Origin: Erwinia persicina NBRC 102418
Lineage (GTDB): Bacteria; Pseudomonadota; Gammaproteobacteria; Enterobacterales; Enterobacteriaceae
Assembly: GCF_001571305.1 (NCBI RefSeq)
Contig: NZ_BCTN01000028.1
Location: 1 to 35,002 of the forward strand
Direction: 5' to 3'
Length of the DNA stretch: 35,002 bases
Under the pieces are notes generated by a model, which worked only from the letters and a program-made list of their open reading frames with translations, did no database searches and had not been told where the DNA came from. Of the stretch, positions 15,221 to 24,444 are shown piece by piece (position 1 is the stretch's first letter; each line of letters begins with the position of its first letter). Made by a program: the position numbers and the translations under genes.

Positions 15221-16836
15221 GTGAATCCCCTGTTCCGGTCCTGCAAATCGACAGGCTCAGCATGGCTTACCATACCGGCCGGCAGCGTAAACGGGTGGTA
15301 CATGACGTCTCTTTCCACGTTAATCGCGGCGAGGTGGTGGCCCTGGTCGGTGAGTCAGGATCCGGCAAGACCACCACCGCCCAGGCCATTATTGGCCTGC
15401 TTGCGCAGAACGGCGAACGCGAAAGCGGCAAAATCTGGCTGAACGGCACCGAGATCTCCCAGTGGTCGCAAAAGCGGCTGAATGCGCTGCGCGGGGCCAG
15501 CATCAGCCTGATCCCGCAGGACCCAGGCAGCTCGCTGAACCCGGTTAAAACGATTGGCGATCAGGTGGGCGAGATCCTGCTGCTGCATGAGCGACTGTCG
15601 CGCAGCGATCGGGAAGCGAGGGTGATTGCCCTGCTGACCCGCGTGGGCCTCTCACACCCAGCGCAGCGGACCCGGCAGTATCCGCATCAGCTGTCCGGTG
15701 GTATGAAACAGCGGGTACTGATCGCTATTGCCATCGCGCTGAAACCGGCGCTGATTATTGCCGATGAGCCGACCAGTGCGCTGGACGTCACGGTGCAAAA
15801 ACGCATTCTGGATCTGATTGATGACCTCCGGCACGAATCCGGCACCGCCGTGCTGTTAGTCACGCATGATCTGGCCGTGGCCGCAGCACGCGCCGATCGT
15901 ATTGTGGTATTTCGCCAGGGGGAGGTTCAGGAACAGGGGCCCGCCCGGCAGATTATTCATCATCCACAGCATCCGTACACCCGCCAGCTGTTTGCCGATG
16001 CGCCGGCGCTCTCTGGCACACCGCCAATCCCGCCAGCGCCAGTTTTTTCGCAGCCAGCCATTGAGATCGTGGGTCTGAGCCACTGCTTCCCGCTCGGCAA
16101 AGAGGAAGGGTTCCAGGCGCTGAATAATGTGTCGTTCAGCGTGCCGCGGGGCACCACGCATGCGCTGGTGGGCGAGTCCGGCTCGGGAAAAACCACCCTG
16201 GCCCGTATCCTGCTCGGCTTTCAGCAGGCGGACAGCGGGCGCGTGCTGCTGGACGGCATCGATATCGGCTCGCTGCGCGGGGAAGCCCTGCGCCAGATTC
16301 GGCAGAAGATCCAGCTGGTCTGGCAGAATCCGTTTGCCTCGCTCGATCCATCTCAGACCCTGTTCAGGATAATAGAGGAGCCGTTGCTAAATTTTGCTCC
16401 GCTCAGCCGCGAGGTCAGGCGGCAGCGCGTGGAAGAAGTGGCAAGCCGCGTGGCACTGCCGCTGGCACTGCTGGACCGCAAACCTTATGAGCTGTCCGGG
16501 GGGCAGCGGCAGCGCGTTGCTATAGCCCGCGCGCTGGTACTGAGGCCTCAGATCCTGGTGCTGGATGAAGCCACATCAGCCCTGGATGTCACCATTCAGG
16601 CGCAGATCCTGACACTCCTGCAGGCGCTCCAGCAGGCGCTGGGGCTGACCTATCTGTTTATTTCTCACGACCTTGCCACGGTCCGCCAGCTGGCGCACAG
16701 CGTCTCCGTCCTGCGCGCCGGACAACAGGTTGACTGCGGCGAGACCCACCGCATTTTCACGCATCCGGCCAGCGAGTATACCCGTGAGCTGATCGCCGCC
16801 ATTCCTGCGCTGACCGGCGCTAAGGATCCTGTATGA
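15217..16836 (+). CDS. Dual-domain ABC ATPase (DppD-DppF fusion)
   Basis: A 539-residue protein with two complete nucleotide-binding domains in one chain, replacing separate DppD and DppF. Domain 1 has Walker A GESGSGKTT at about residue 45, signature LSGGM at about 159 and Walker B LIIADEPTSALD. Domain 2 has GESGSGKTT at about 319, LSGGQ at about 426 and ILVLDEATSALD. It powers the permease pair. The start is GTG at 15217, overlapping the permease stop (GTGA), with a perfect AGGAGG six bases upstream. The architecture resembles GsiA and YejF. Confidence 0.93.
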   Translation: MSESPVPVLQIDRLSMAYHTGRQRKRVVHDVSFHVNRGEVVALVGESGSGKTTTAQAIIGLLAQNGERESGKIWLNGTEISQWSQKRLNALRGASISLIPQDPGSSLNPVKTIGDQVGEILLLHERLSRSDREARVIALLTRVGLSHPAQRTRQYPHQLSGGMKQRVLIAIAIALKPALIIADEPTSALDVTVQKRILDLIDDLRHESGTAVLLVTHDLAVAAARADRIVVFRQGEVQEQGPARQIIHHPQHPYTRQLFADAPALSGTPPIPPAPVFSQPAIEIVGLSHCFPLGKEEGFQALNNVSFSVPRGTTHALVGESGSGKTTLARILLGFQQADSGRVLLDGIDIGSLRGEALRQIRQKIQLVWQNPFASLDPSQTLFRIIEEPLLNFAPLSREVRRQRVEEVASRVALPLALLDRKPYELSGGQRQRVAIARALVLRPQILVLDEATSALDVTIQAQILTLLQALQQALGLTYLFISHDLATVRQLAHSVSVLRAGQQVDCGETHRIFTHPASEYTRELIAAIPALTGAKDPV

Positions 16837-17864
16837 CCCGCAAACGCCTTGGTTTTTTCACCCGCCTGCTGGACAAAGCCAGCGCCGGAGAGCGTTACCG
16901 ACTCGCCACCTTGCAAATCCAGCATGCGGAACGCTGGGGTTTCGACACCGCCTGGGTGGCCCAGCACCACTTTCACGAGCATGAAGGCGGCCTGCCTTCT
17001 CCGCTGCTGTTTCTGGCCAGCGTTGCAGCGCAGACTTCACGTATTCGCCTGGGTACGGCGATTATTACGCTGCCCATGGAGAATGCGCTGCGCGTGGCGG
17101 AAGACGCCGCCGTGCTCGACTTACTGAGCCAGCAGCGCCTGGAGCTGGGTCTCGGCTCCGGCGGTACGCCCACGTCCTTTTTACCGTTCGGACTGACCTT
17201 TGATGAGCGCGCCGCAGCGTTCGAAGCAAATCTGGCTACGCTGCTTCAGGCCTGGGCCGGTGGAGCACTGGGTGATGAGGACAACCGGCTGTATCCGGCA
17301 GCACCGCTGCTGGGAGAGCGGCTCTGGCAGGCAACCTTTTCCGTGGCGGGTGCCGCACGCGCCGGTGCGGCAGGTCACGGACTGATGCTGTCACGGACCC
17401 AGCCACGCCCCGCAGCGTCGCCCCACCTGCCGCTGGATGAGATACAGAACCCGCTGATCGATGCCTACCTGAACGCGCTGCCACCGGGGATGACCCCGCG
17501 TATCCTGGCCTCGCGCACGGCGTTTGTCAGCCGTGACGGAGCAGAAGCCCGCCGCCTGGCGCTGCCGGGACTGACCGCCCAGGCCGCCCAGCACCGCGCA
17601 GCTGGGCATCCGGTATCGGGGACAACGCTGGATGATTATATTGCCGCCTTCGACGTGCATACCGGCACGCCACAGCAGGTCGTGGCCTCACTGCAGCGGG
17701 ATAGCGCCCTGAATCGCGTCACTGACGTCTCGTTCCAGGTGCATTCGATCGACCCACCGCATGATCAGATCCTGACGTCCATTGAACTGCTGGCGACCGA
17801 AGTTGCCCCGGCTCTGGGCTGGCGCCCACCCGTGACCGCCCATTCTCATAAGGAAACCGTATGA
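16833..17864 (+). CDS. Luciferase-like FMN-dependent monooxygenase
   Basis: A 343-residue TIM-barrel flavoprotein of the bacterial luciferase superfamily. Seen: LATLQIQHAERWGFDTAWVA, QHHFHEHEGGLPSPLLFLA, and SRIRLGTAIITLPMENALRVAEDAAVLD, the usual flavin-binding segments. I recall it as family TIGR04027 (KPN_01858). It probably uses reduced FMN and O2 to oxidise or cleave the imported compound in the cytoplasm. A flavin reductase is not encoded nearby. The ATG overlaps the ATPase stop by four bases, so it belongs to the transport operon. Confidence 0.88.
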   Translation: MTRKRLGFFTRLLDKASAGERYRLATLQIQHAERWGFDTAWVAQHHFHEHEGGLPSPLLFLASVAAQTSRIRLGTAIITLPMENALRVAEDAAVLDLLSQQRLELGLGSGGTPTSFLPFGLTFDERAAAFEANLATLLQAWAGGALGDEDNRLYPAAPLLGERLWQATFSVAGAARAGAAGHGLMLSRTQPRPAASPHLPLDEIQNPLIDAYLNALPPGMTPRILASRTAFVSRDGAEARRLALPGLTAQAAQHRAAGHPVSGTTLDDYIAAFDVHTGTPQQVVASLQRDSALNRVTDVSFQVHSIDPPHDQILTSIELLATEVAPALGWRPPVTAHSHKETV

Positions 17865-18964
17865 TCCCCTCCGATGATTTACTGCAGGCGCTGGCCAGCA
17901 TCTCCCCCGACAGCCCACTGGCCGCCGCACGCCTGACGCGTGACGCCGCCACCGAACATGCCCAGGGCAGCTATGATGTACTGTTCTCTCCGCACGGGAA
18001 CGGTGATTTCCCGCTGCCCGCCCGGCTGGCCATGGCGCAACAGGTGGCACACTGGCACAGCGAACCTCGTCTGGCCGCACACTATGCCGCACGGCAGAAG
18101 GAGGCGCCCCCCGGGGAGAAGTGGCACAGCGCGCTGGCGCACGCGGAACGACTGACGTTTCAACCTGCCGCTGCCGGGCCCGCACACCTGCGAGAACTGG
18201 AACAAGCGGGCTGGTCTGCGGATGATATCGTGACGCTGTCACAGTTAGTGGCTTTTGTCAGCTTTCAGAGTCGCCTGCTGCGCGGTTTACGACTGCTGTC
18301 CGGCGAAGACGTTGGGGCAGAACGCCCTGAACCGGCCGTGGCCGCAGCCTGGCGTACCGACCCGACGACAGCCAGTGGCCAGCCTGCACCTCCGGCATTT
18401 ACCCGCGCAGAGCTGGGCTGGGAGCCCTGGCTGGCAGCCAAAAAGCTGGAGGAATTTTCCGCCGCTGAAAAAGCGACGTTGGCAAAATTTGGCCACAGTG
18501 ACTCTGACTATTTCCGCCTGCTGGGACGCAACCTGCCGCTGCTGGAACAGCGTACGCTAACAGACAAAGGGATTTTTTATACGGCCGGCGGCCTGCCGCG
18601 TAAAGAGCGTGAACTGGCGGCCACGGTGGCCAGCAAGGTCAACGGCTGTATCTACTGCGCTTCCGTCCACGCCCGTAAGGCGGCGCAGCTGTCAAAACAG
18701 CCTGAGGATGTACAGCGGCTGATTGATACTGCACCGGGCCAACCGCTGGCAGCCGATCAGGCAGTACGCTGGCTGGCTATCATCGATTTCGCAGCGTCCC
18801 TGTCCACAACGCCGCCCACACCTCGTCAGGCACAGCTGGTTCAGCTTCGGGCGCAGGGTCTGAGCGAGCTGGAGCTGCTCGATCTGATACAGTCCACCGC
18901 CTTCTTCGCCTGGGCCAACCGACTGATGCTAACGCTGGGTGAACCCTTCACGCCGGCCCCGTAA
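17861..18964 (+). CDS. AhpD-like protein, fused CMD/peroxidase domains
   Basis: A 367-residue protein. The C-terminal half has the AhpD/carboxymuconolactone decarboxylase motif CIYCASVH (Cys263, Cys266, His270) preceded by LPRKERELAATVASKVNG. The N-terminal half is a second, degenerate helical domain of the same superfamily without CxxC. From memory the two halves match separate families (Avi_7170 and Avi_7169, TIGR04029/TIGR04030), here joined in one chain. The likely role is peroxide or thiol chemistry alongside the monooxygenase. It overlaps the previous gene by ATGA and is the last gene of the operon. Confidence 0.85.
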   Translation: MIPSDDLLQALASISPDSPLAAARLTRDAATEHAQGSYDVLFSPHGNGDFPLPARLAMAQQVAHWHSEPRLAAHYAARQKEAPPGEKWHSALAHAERLTFQPAAAGPAHLRELEQAGWSADDIVTLSQLVAFVSFQSRLLRGLRLLSGEDVGAERPEPAVAAAWRTDPTTASGQPAPPAFTRAELGWEPWLAAKKLEEFSAAEKATLAKFGHSDSDYFRLLGRNLPLLEQRTLTDKGIFYTAGGLPRKERELAATVASKVNGCIYCASVHARKAAQLSKQPEDVQRLIDTAPGQPLAADQAVRWLAIIDFAASLSTTPPTPRQAQLVQLRAQGLSELELLDLIQSTAFFAWANRLMLTLGEPFTPAP

Positions 18965-18969
18965 ACCGC

Positions 18970-18997
18970 CACCCCGGGTAAACATTCACCCGGGGTG
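18970..18997. terminator. Bidirectional hairpin between the ABC operon and map
   Basis: CACCCCGGGT (18970-18979) and ACCCGGGGTG (18988-18997) form a perfect 10-bp stem with an 8-base loop. It lies 5 bases after the operon's last stop and one base before the stop of the convergent map gene. No long T-run, but position and strength favour a terminator. Confidence 0.65.
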
Positions 18998-18998
18998 T

Positions 18999-19772
18999 TC
19001 AGATAGCCTGACAGGGGCCGTCAGGCCAGGGCGTCAGCAGGTCAAACCCGTTGTCCGTTACCGCGATGGTATGTTCCCACTGCGCCGAGAGGGAGCCGTC
19101 CAGCGTCACCACCGTCCAGTCGTCCGGTAACACGTCAGTCTCATCCTTTCCGGCATTGATCATCGGCTCAATGGTAAAAATCATCCCCGGCTTCAGCCGC
19201 ATCCCGGTGCCCGCTTTACCGTAGTGCAGCACATCGGGCGTGTCGTGATAGACCTGTCCGATACCGTGTCCACAGTAATCTTTCACCACCGAAAACCCGG
19301 CCCTTTCTGCCACCTGCTGAATGGCCGCGCCCACATCACCCAGGCGGGCTCCCGGACGCACTGCGCGGATCCCCGCCACCAGCGACTGCAAGGTGACGTC
19401 CACCAGCCGGCGCGCCTGTGCCGAAGGCTCACCGACAAAGTACATACGGCTGGTATCGCCAAACCAGCCCTCTTTGATCACCGCTACATCTATATTGACG
19501 ATGTCGCCGTCCTGCAACGTCGTACTGTCCGGGATACCGTGACAGACCACGTGATTGACCGAAGTACAGAGCGTACGGGTGTAGCCGTGATAGCCGATAT
19601 TCGCCGGGATAACGCCCAGCTGCTTTACGATAAAATCATGGCAGCGCCGGTCTAACTCATCGGTGGTCACGCCAGGGCGAACGAAGGGGGCGATCATCGC
19701 CAGTACCTCTGCCGCGGCATGGCCCGCTGCGCGCGCATATTCGATTTCTTCCGCTGTGTGGAGGGTAACCAT
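18999..19772 (-). CDS. map: Type I methionine aminopeptidase
   Basis: A 257-residue cytosolic metalloenzyme that removes N-terminal Met. All five metal ligands are present: Asp in VNIDVAVI, Asp in FGDTSRMY, His in CGHGIGQVYH, Glu in TIEPMI and Glu in QWEHTIAV; the substrate His is in NIGYHGYTR. Length equals the E. coli enzyme. It is preceded five bases upstream by a ParD-like gene, so this is a second copy in an accessory location and not the chromosomal rpsB-linked map. It might act on particular proteins or back up the housekeeping copy. Confidence 0.93.
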   Translation of the reverse strand: MVTLHTAEEIEYARAAGHAAAEVLAMIAPFVRPGVTTDELDRRCHDFIVKQLGVIPANIGYHGYTRTLCTSVNHVVCHGIPDSTTLQDGDIVNIDVAVIKEGWFGDTSRMYFVGEPSAQARRLVDVTLQSLVAGIRAVRPGARLGDVGAAIQQVAERAGFSVVKDYCGHGIGQVYHDTPDVLHYGKAGTGMRLKPGMIFTIEPMINAGKDETDVLPDDWTVVTLDGSLSAQWEHTIAVTDNGFDLLTPWPDGPCQAI

Positions 19773-19777
19773 ATTTT

Positions 19778-20017
19778 TCAGACCGCCTTTTCATTCATCA
19801 CATCGCCGTTCAGTAGGCGTTTAAGATCCATTCCCCCTTCAAGCTCCGTCTTCACCAGCGCTTTTGCCAGCTGATGGTGAGTCAGGTTGGGATAGAGTTC
19901 GGCCAGCATGCCGATTTTCAGCCAGTGTTCAGCCTGGGCGTTTATCGAGCGGCTCATGGCCTGACTGGTGATGCGCAGATTCTCATGCATCAGATCCGAA
20001 ATTTTTACGATCCCCAT
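19778..20017 (-). CDS. ParD-like protein
   Basis: A 79-residue protein beginning MGIVKISDLMHENLRITSQA and SRSINAQAEHWLKIGMLAEL, a ribbon-helix-helix pattern of the ParD_like family (PF11903, from memory). Such proteins resemble antitoxins that bind DNA as dimers. No ParE-like toxin is next to it; the following gene is map, five bases downstream, and they are likely one transcript. AGGTG precedes the start. The upstream region (20030-20056) contains TA-rich partial palindromes that could be its operator. It may be an autoregulator of the pair. Confidence 0.75.
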   Translation of the reverse strand: MGIVKISDLMHENLRITSQAMSRSINAQAEHWLKIGMLAELYPNLTHHQLAKALVKTELEGGMDLKRLLNGDVMNEKAV

Positions 20018-20233
20018 ACCGCACCTATACGAAACATATATATAACGTATATTGTCAGAATCGTCGGGGGATGGCCAGAGAAAAGGAATGGAATGGGATC
20101 GCAGAGACCTGTTAGCCTGGTACCCGCTTTACCGGGTTTACGCTATTCTGCTACAAACTTATTATGGCGAGGCACTTTGTCGCTCTGTCACAGTAAACAC
20201 CAGCGTCAGCAGGACGTCTGTTTAAGGGAATTA

Positions 20234-20611
20234 ATGAATTTCACGAAAAAGATTAATGCCGTATGCATTGAATGCATCGATGAAGATGATGTACTCACGC
20301 TGGCGGTGGGTGACGATAAGCACAACCCTAAAAATTTCGTCATCATCAGTAAATTTGAGGAGGAAAATCTGTCAGCTGATGAGTGCATTGGTTTTCAGAG
20401 TGAGTCTACTCCCTGTGAGATCCCGTCTGCTATTGAAAATATTGAATGCAGCGGAAGCGAACTGGTCATTGTACTCACTGACGAGGCGGCAAAAATAACC
20501 GGTTTTAAAAATATTCAGGCCCTGTTAAACAGTGCAACAGACCTCAATATACTTAAAAAATATTTACATGCTATTTTTGATAATAGTCGTGTTCAGATCA
20601 TCTTCAAATAG
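20234..20611 (+). CDS. Imm10-like immunity protein candidate
   Basis: A 125-residue acidic cytoplasmic protein. The pattern DVLTLAVGDDKHNPKNFVII, then an alternating strand region, and the ending LKKYLHAIFDN resembles immunity family Imm10, which protects against polymorphic toxins. This is a recall-based assignment from pattern, not a search. AAGGGA five bases before the start supports 20234. No toxin gene, polymorphic toxin fragment or VgrG/Rhs lies beside it, so it would be an orphan. It is lower in GC than its neighbours, which fits transfer. Confidence 0.55.
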   Translation: MNFTKKINAVCIECIDEDDVLTLAVGDDKHNPKNFVIISKFEEENLSADECIGFQSESTPCEIPSAIENIECSGSELVIVLTDEAAKITGFKNIQALLNSATDLNILKKYLHAIFDNSRVQIIFK

Positions 20612-21036
20612 CGAAGTTCAGGGGCAATATGAACATCTGTGCTCCGGAACAGACAGGCCAGGCTCCAGACATCTTCCTTTTAGTGATACCCGGAATGTCG
20701 CTGCCACCAGCCAGCTCTCTGTTACGCCAGCGAACGCCTTTCATCCTGAGAGAGACAGCCCATTTTTTCGCTGACATCGGTGCCGGGCGGCTATATTTTC
20801 GTGTCCCCATTATCTGTCCTGCCCTTCACACTTTTCACCCTGGAGAGACATCGTCGTTTTTCTGCCACGCTAAGTGTATAAATGACCGGCGCGGGTGGGG
20901 TCACCGGTACAGTAACGGGGCCGATGAAAGAGGGAAGACTCACAAAGACAGTGAATACTGACTGTTCCGTCCCTGAAGACGGCATAATACTGAAATAGCA
21001 GTATAAAACTGATGTTCCATACAGGAGATGTTCTCA
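20612..21036. other. Intergenic region before the DUF1266 gene
   Basis: About 425 bp with no gene I can support. Frames at 20604-20810 on the minus strand and 20629-20961 on the plus strand overlap each other, lack ribosome binding sites and have no recognised motifs. A decayed gene is possible. Confidence 0.4.
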
Positions 21037-21744
21037 GTGATTGATGATTCCGCACGACGCTGGTTGCTCGCGCTTTCAGCCCCGATGGTGGCGATAAATG
21101 CCGGGTCGGGTGCCGCCTACGACTGCGATCAGTTTTATCCTTTTGATACCCGCGTTGATCTGAATGGTAGCTGGGGCATTGATTCACGCGAACAGCTGTT
21201 TGAGATGATTCTGAGAATGATCGACAACGGCCATGCGGAGGATCTGGCCCATTATTTCAGACTGTGGCACCGGCTAAGCCTGACAGAATGGCAGGATTAT
21301 GTCGCGCATCAAACGCCGGACGTACAGGCTAAACTGGCTCTGGTGGCGGACAGCGCCGTGATGTGTGGTGACGGCGGGATCCGTGCCTGGGATTTGGCCA
21401 GGATGGGCTTTCTTTGCCGCATCGGGCTGCTTAACGGCTGGATAACGCCGTCGGAAAACCTGTGGTTTCACAGCCGCCTTGGCGTGCGGGCCCGCTACTA
21501 TTACTCCAGTTGGCAGCATTACAACGCCGGTTTTATCATCGGCAGACTCTACTGGCAGTCACTCAACGCCTCTGACGCCGATGCCCGACGTTATGCCTTT
21601 AGCGGAGACGCCGGTAGCACCACTAACATTGAATTAATGCGCCAGCTTTACACGCATCCGGAGAGCCCGATATCCCAGCTTCCCTGGCATATCGACGTGC
21701 CTGAAATGGATAAACCCGAATCATTGCCGGAGATGGACCTATGA
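21037..21744 (+). CDS. ybeU: DUF1266 protein, YbeU/YbeR-like
   Basis: A 235-residue protein with the DUF1266 pattern RAWDLARMGFLCRIGLLNGW and the segment YYSSWQHYNAGFIIGRLYW. The start is probably GTG at 21037: the strong AGGAG (21023-21027) is nine bases before it, whereas the ATG at 21028 follows the AGGAG with no spacer. The resulting length equals that of E. coli YbeU as I recall it. In E. coli, ybeU/ybeR lie next to the J-protein genes djlB/djlC and hscC, the same set found here. Function unknown; it overlaps the J-protein gene by ATGA. Confidence 0.8.
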   Translation: MIDDSARRWLLALSAPMVAINAGSGAAYDCDQFYPFDTRVDLNGSWGIDSREQLFEMILRMIDNGHAEDLAHYFRLWHRLSLTEWQDYVAHQTPDVQAKLALVADSAVMCGDGGIRAWDLARMGFLCRIGLLNGWITPSENLWFHSRLGVRARYYYSSWQHYNAGFIIGRLYWQSLNASDADARRYAFSGDAGSTTNIELMRQLYTHPESPISQLPWHIDVPEMDKPESLPEMDL

Positions 21745-24404
21745 GTAATCAGCCATGTTGGGCAATCCTGGGCATTGAACCGACAGAAGATCAGCAGGTC
21801 ATTCGCCAGGCCTATCGCAAACTGCTGCCCACGTTTCATCCGGAAAGCGATCCGGCAGGTTTTAAGCGTTTGCGTGAGGCCTATGAACAGGCGCGAAAAG
21901 GCATGGAAGCACCCGCCACCCTGTTGCCTGTTGAACCGCCGGTTACAGCAGCAGATACCGACCCCACAGGTCTGCTTGATGCTTTCAGCAGGCTACTCGC
22001 CTCTCCGGCAGAGCGTTATCTGCCCCTGAGCTGGCAGCGGTTTATCAGCCGGTTGGACGATCACCCCGTCGCCACTGTCGATCAGCTTCGCTGGCCGTTG
22101 CTGGAGACCGCTTTACTGGTACACCCTGTTTCTGCCGACTGCCTTTTACTGCTGGCTAACCGCCTGCAGTGGCGGATGCGTCTGCCGGAGCTTGATCAGG
22201 ACACGGCGCAGCGGGCAGACGAGCTGCTCGACTTTGCCGACAGTGGCGACATGTTCGATCTTGCCACGCTGGCCCCTCTCAGCCTGGCAGCACAAGACGA
22301 AACGCGGAGTTATTTCCATCAGGTCCGGCATTTTTACTGGGAACAACCGACGGGCTGGTTGCGCTATCTGCTGGAAGAACCGCGTGTCATTTTCTGGCCA
22401 TCCTGTCCGCGTCTGATGAATCAGGTCGTACGCTGGTTTAATGTCGCGGCGACATCGAACGCGATAATGCGTGACTACTGTCTCGGGCAGCTTGAACGCC
22501 ATCCGAATGATCCGGAGTGGCTCTATCTGAGCGCCAGCCACTGCGGCATGATGGGGGATAATGAAACCGCTTTCCCACTGTGGCTGACCCTGCATGAGCA
22601 GTACCAACATGCTGAAGCTGAGCAGTGGTTGCTGGCCTGGTGTGCCCGCCATTTTACGGATTATCTTCCCCTGCTGATTCAGGCCTTTGACCGCCCGGAA
22701 TTTGCGCCTGTCGACTCCGCCACCGGCGATAATGAAAGCGCATACCGACCACAGGCACAGTCCCCGCAAACGCTGGTGCGCTGGGCCGAAGCAACGCAGG
22801 TCGATGTTTCGCCCCTGGCCGCTGACTTCATCAGCTGGAAATCGGGCCGCTATCGCCCACAGGTCATGTTCGTGCATCTTTTGCAGGAAGATGGCACAGA
22901 TGAACTGCGGCATCTCTACTGGCAGGCCAGCATGTTAACCCTGGGCAATGAAGCGTTGCTACAGGCGATCGTCGACCAGCCGGTTTCCGGCACGCCGCTG
23001 CAAATGCTTATCTTACGCGGTCTGCAGCGCCAGGCCCTGCAGCGTCTGGCGTGGCTTCAGGGCTCACCGGTGGTGGCAGAGTTCAGCGCGTGGTTATCCG
23101 CGCCTGAAGAGACGCCGTTACCTGAAAGATTTGCCGACAGTGAGGGGGCGGCCTGGAAGCAGAGCATCGCCTGGTTATGGCACTGGCGGCCGCTTCCCCG
23201 GCACAGCCTGACCCGGCTGGCGCAACATGCGGCCTATGGCGAAAGTGTCTTGCCGGCGCATACCAGCTGGCTGTGCTATCTCATCGAAAATGCCGCGATT
23301 ACGCTACCGGACGACAGCCAGACGCCACCACGTGATGCGCTGCGTCAGGTGATGTTGCTGGTGGCGATGCTCGACCTTGAGGTTGATAACATCGCCCTGC
23401 TCAGCCAGCTGAAAGATTTTCCGCTGGATGAATCGCACCCCTTCTGGCCGATGTATCAGGTATTTACCCAAATTGACCTGGCCCGGGGCGATGAAGTCAG
23501 CCAGCTGAAAAGCCACCTTGAGCTGAACAACTCACTGCATTTCAACTGCTGGACCCGGCTGCCCGTCAGTATCGAAGAATGCATCGCCCGGCGTGATGAG
23601 ACCTCGTCCAATGCCGCCCACTATTTCTATCGTTATCAGCCAGCGTGGCAGGAGCGCCTGGGTCAGTCGCCCTTCCCTTATCAGGCCCTGTTCCATGCGA
23701 TTTTTCTGTCGCATGAGAATGCGAGTTATGCCCAGCATCACCTGGACGCCCTGGAAGCGCTCACCGCTCACTCGCCGGAAGACGTCGCCTTTAAACAGCA
23801 ATTACTGTTGCGCCAGCGGCCGGTGTTGCCCCCTGATGAAATGCTGCCCAGCGGAGCCCTTCACGCGCCGGCGGTTGCCCGGGGGATCCACCAGCTTGGC
23901 AGCAGTCCGGAATATGTACTGGACGCAAAGCTGCGTGACGCTGCTGAAAGCTGTGCTGACGATCCCGGTGCAGACATCACGTTGCGATTAGCGGCAGCGA
24001 CAATGCTACAGATCAATACCAGCCGTCAGAAGGCGTTTGCGGAATACCCGCAGCGCCGCAGTTATTTCTGGCAATTCTGGCGAGTGAATTCACGCGTGGG
24101 GCGGGTGGGGCTGGTATTGCAGATTGCGCTGGGAAGCAAGCTCGCTGTCCTGTTCGTGAACATGATTTTGGTTGAGGGGCAGCTGGCAAATACCGCCCTG
24201 TCGGCCCTGCTGATCGTAATGAATCTTTACAGCGCTGTCGTACGACGTGGGCGGGATTTAGGTCTGGCCTCTGCGGATAAGCTGAAAGAAATTAAAATAC
24301 CGGTACTCAGGCTGCTGGGAATGTATCTGTTCAAACGCGGCATGCCTGAGCCAAACCGCTTTGGCCCTCCGCCGGGATGGTGGCGTAAAAAAAGCAAAAA
24401 ATAA
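21741..24404 (+). CDS. Large J-domain protein, DjlB/DjlC-like
   Basis: An 887-residue protein. Residues about 1-60 form a J domain (CWAILGIEPTEDQQVIRQAYRKL, then DPAGFKRLREAYEQARK). The invariant HPD is HPE here. The middle is a long helical repeat-like region, and two hydrophobic segments near residues 785-830 (VGLVLQIALGSKLAVLFVNM and ALSALLIVMNLYSA) suggest a membrane anchor. DjlB and DjlC of E. coli, about half as long, are membrane J-proteins that stimulate HscC. It is followed by a convergent hscC gene. The altered HPD may weaken ATPase stimulation. Confidence 0.82.
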   Translation: MSNQPCWAILGIEPTEDQQVIRQAYRKLLPTFHPESDPAGFKRLREAYEQARKGMEAPATLLPVEPPVTAADTDPTGLLDAFSRLLASPAERYLPLSWQRFISRLDDHPVATVDQLRWPLLETALLVHPVSADCLLLLANRLQWRMRLPELDQDTAQRADELLDFADSGDMFDLATLAPLSLAAQDETRSYFHQVRHFYWEQPTGWLRYLLEEPRVIFWPSCPRLMNQVVRWFNVAATSNAIMRDYCLGQLERHPNDPEWLYLSASHCGMMGDNETAFPLWLTLHEQYQHAEAEQWLLAWCARHFTDYLPLLIQAFDRPEFAPVDSATGDNESAYRPQAQSPQTLVRWAEATQVDVSPLAADFISWKSGRYRPQVMFVHLLQEDGTDELRHLYWQASMLTLGNEALLQAIVDQPVSGTPLQMLILRGLQRQALQRLAWLQGSPVVAEFSAWLSAPEETPLPERFADSEGAAWKQSIAWLWHWRPLPRHSLTRLAQHAAYGESVLPAHTSWLCYLIENAAITLPDDSQTPPRDALRQVMLLVAMLDLEVDNIALLSQLKDFPLDESHPFWPMYQVFTQIDLARGDEVSQLKSHLELNNSLHFNCWTRLPVSIEECIARRDETSSNAAHYFYRYQPAWQERLGQSPFPYQALFHAIFLSHENASYAQHHLDALEALTAHSPEDVAFKQQLLLRQRPVLPPDEMLPSGALHAPAVARGIHQLGSSPEYVLDAKLRDAAESCADDPGADITLRLAAATMLQINTSRQKAFAEYPQRRSYFWQFWRVNSRVGRVGLVLQIALGSKLAVLFVNMILVEGQLANTALSALLIVMNLYSAVVRRGRDLGLASADKLKEIKIPVLRLLGMYLFKRGMPEPNRFGPPPGWWRKKSKK

Positions 24405-24410
24405 GTCTCT

Positions 24411-24431
24411 GCCGCCCGTTTGACGGGCGGC
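24411..24431. terminator. Bidirectional terminator between the J-protein and hscC genes
   Basis: GCCGCCCGT (24411-24419) and ACGGGCGGC (24423-24431) form a perfect 9-bp stem with a 3-base loop. TTCTTT follows on the plus strand, and TTATTTTTT follows further along on the minus strand. It lies between convergent stops. Confidence 0.8.
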
Positions 24432-24444
24432 CGTTCTTTGCCGG

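Noticed and set aside
20604..20961. Overlapping ORFs on both strands (68 aa minus, 110 aa plus)
   Set aside because: No ribosome binding sites or recognisable domains. A decayed gene cannot be excluded, but I cannot support a CDS.
21028..21036. ATG at 21028 as start of the DUF1266 gene
   Set aside because: The strong AGGAG abuts it with no spacer; GTG at 21037 has a normal spacing and gives the family length.
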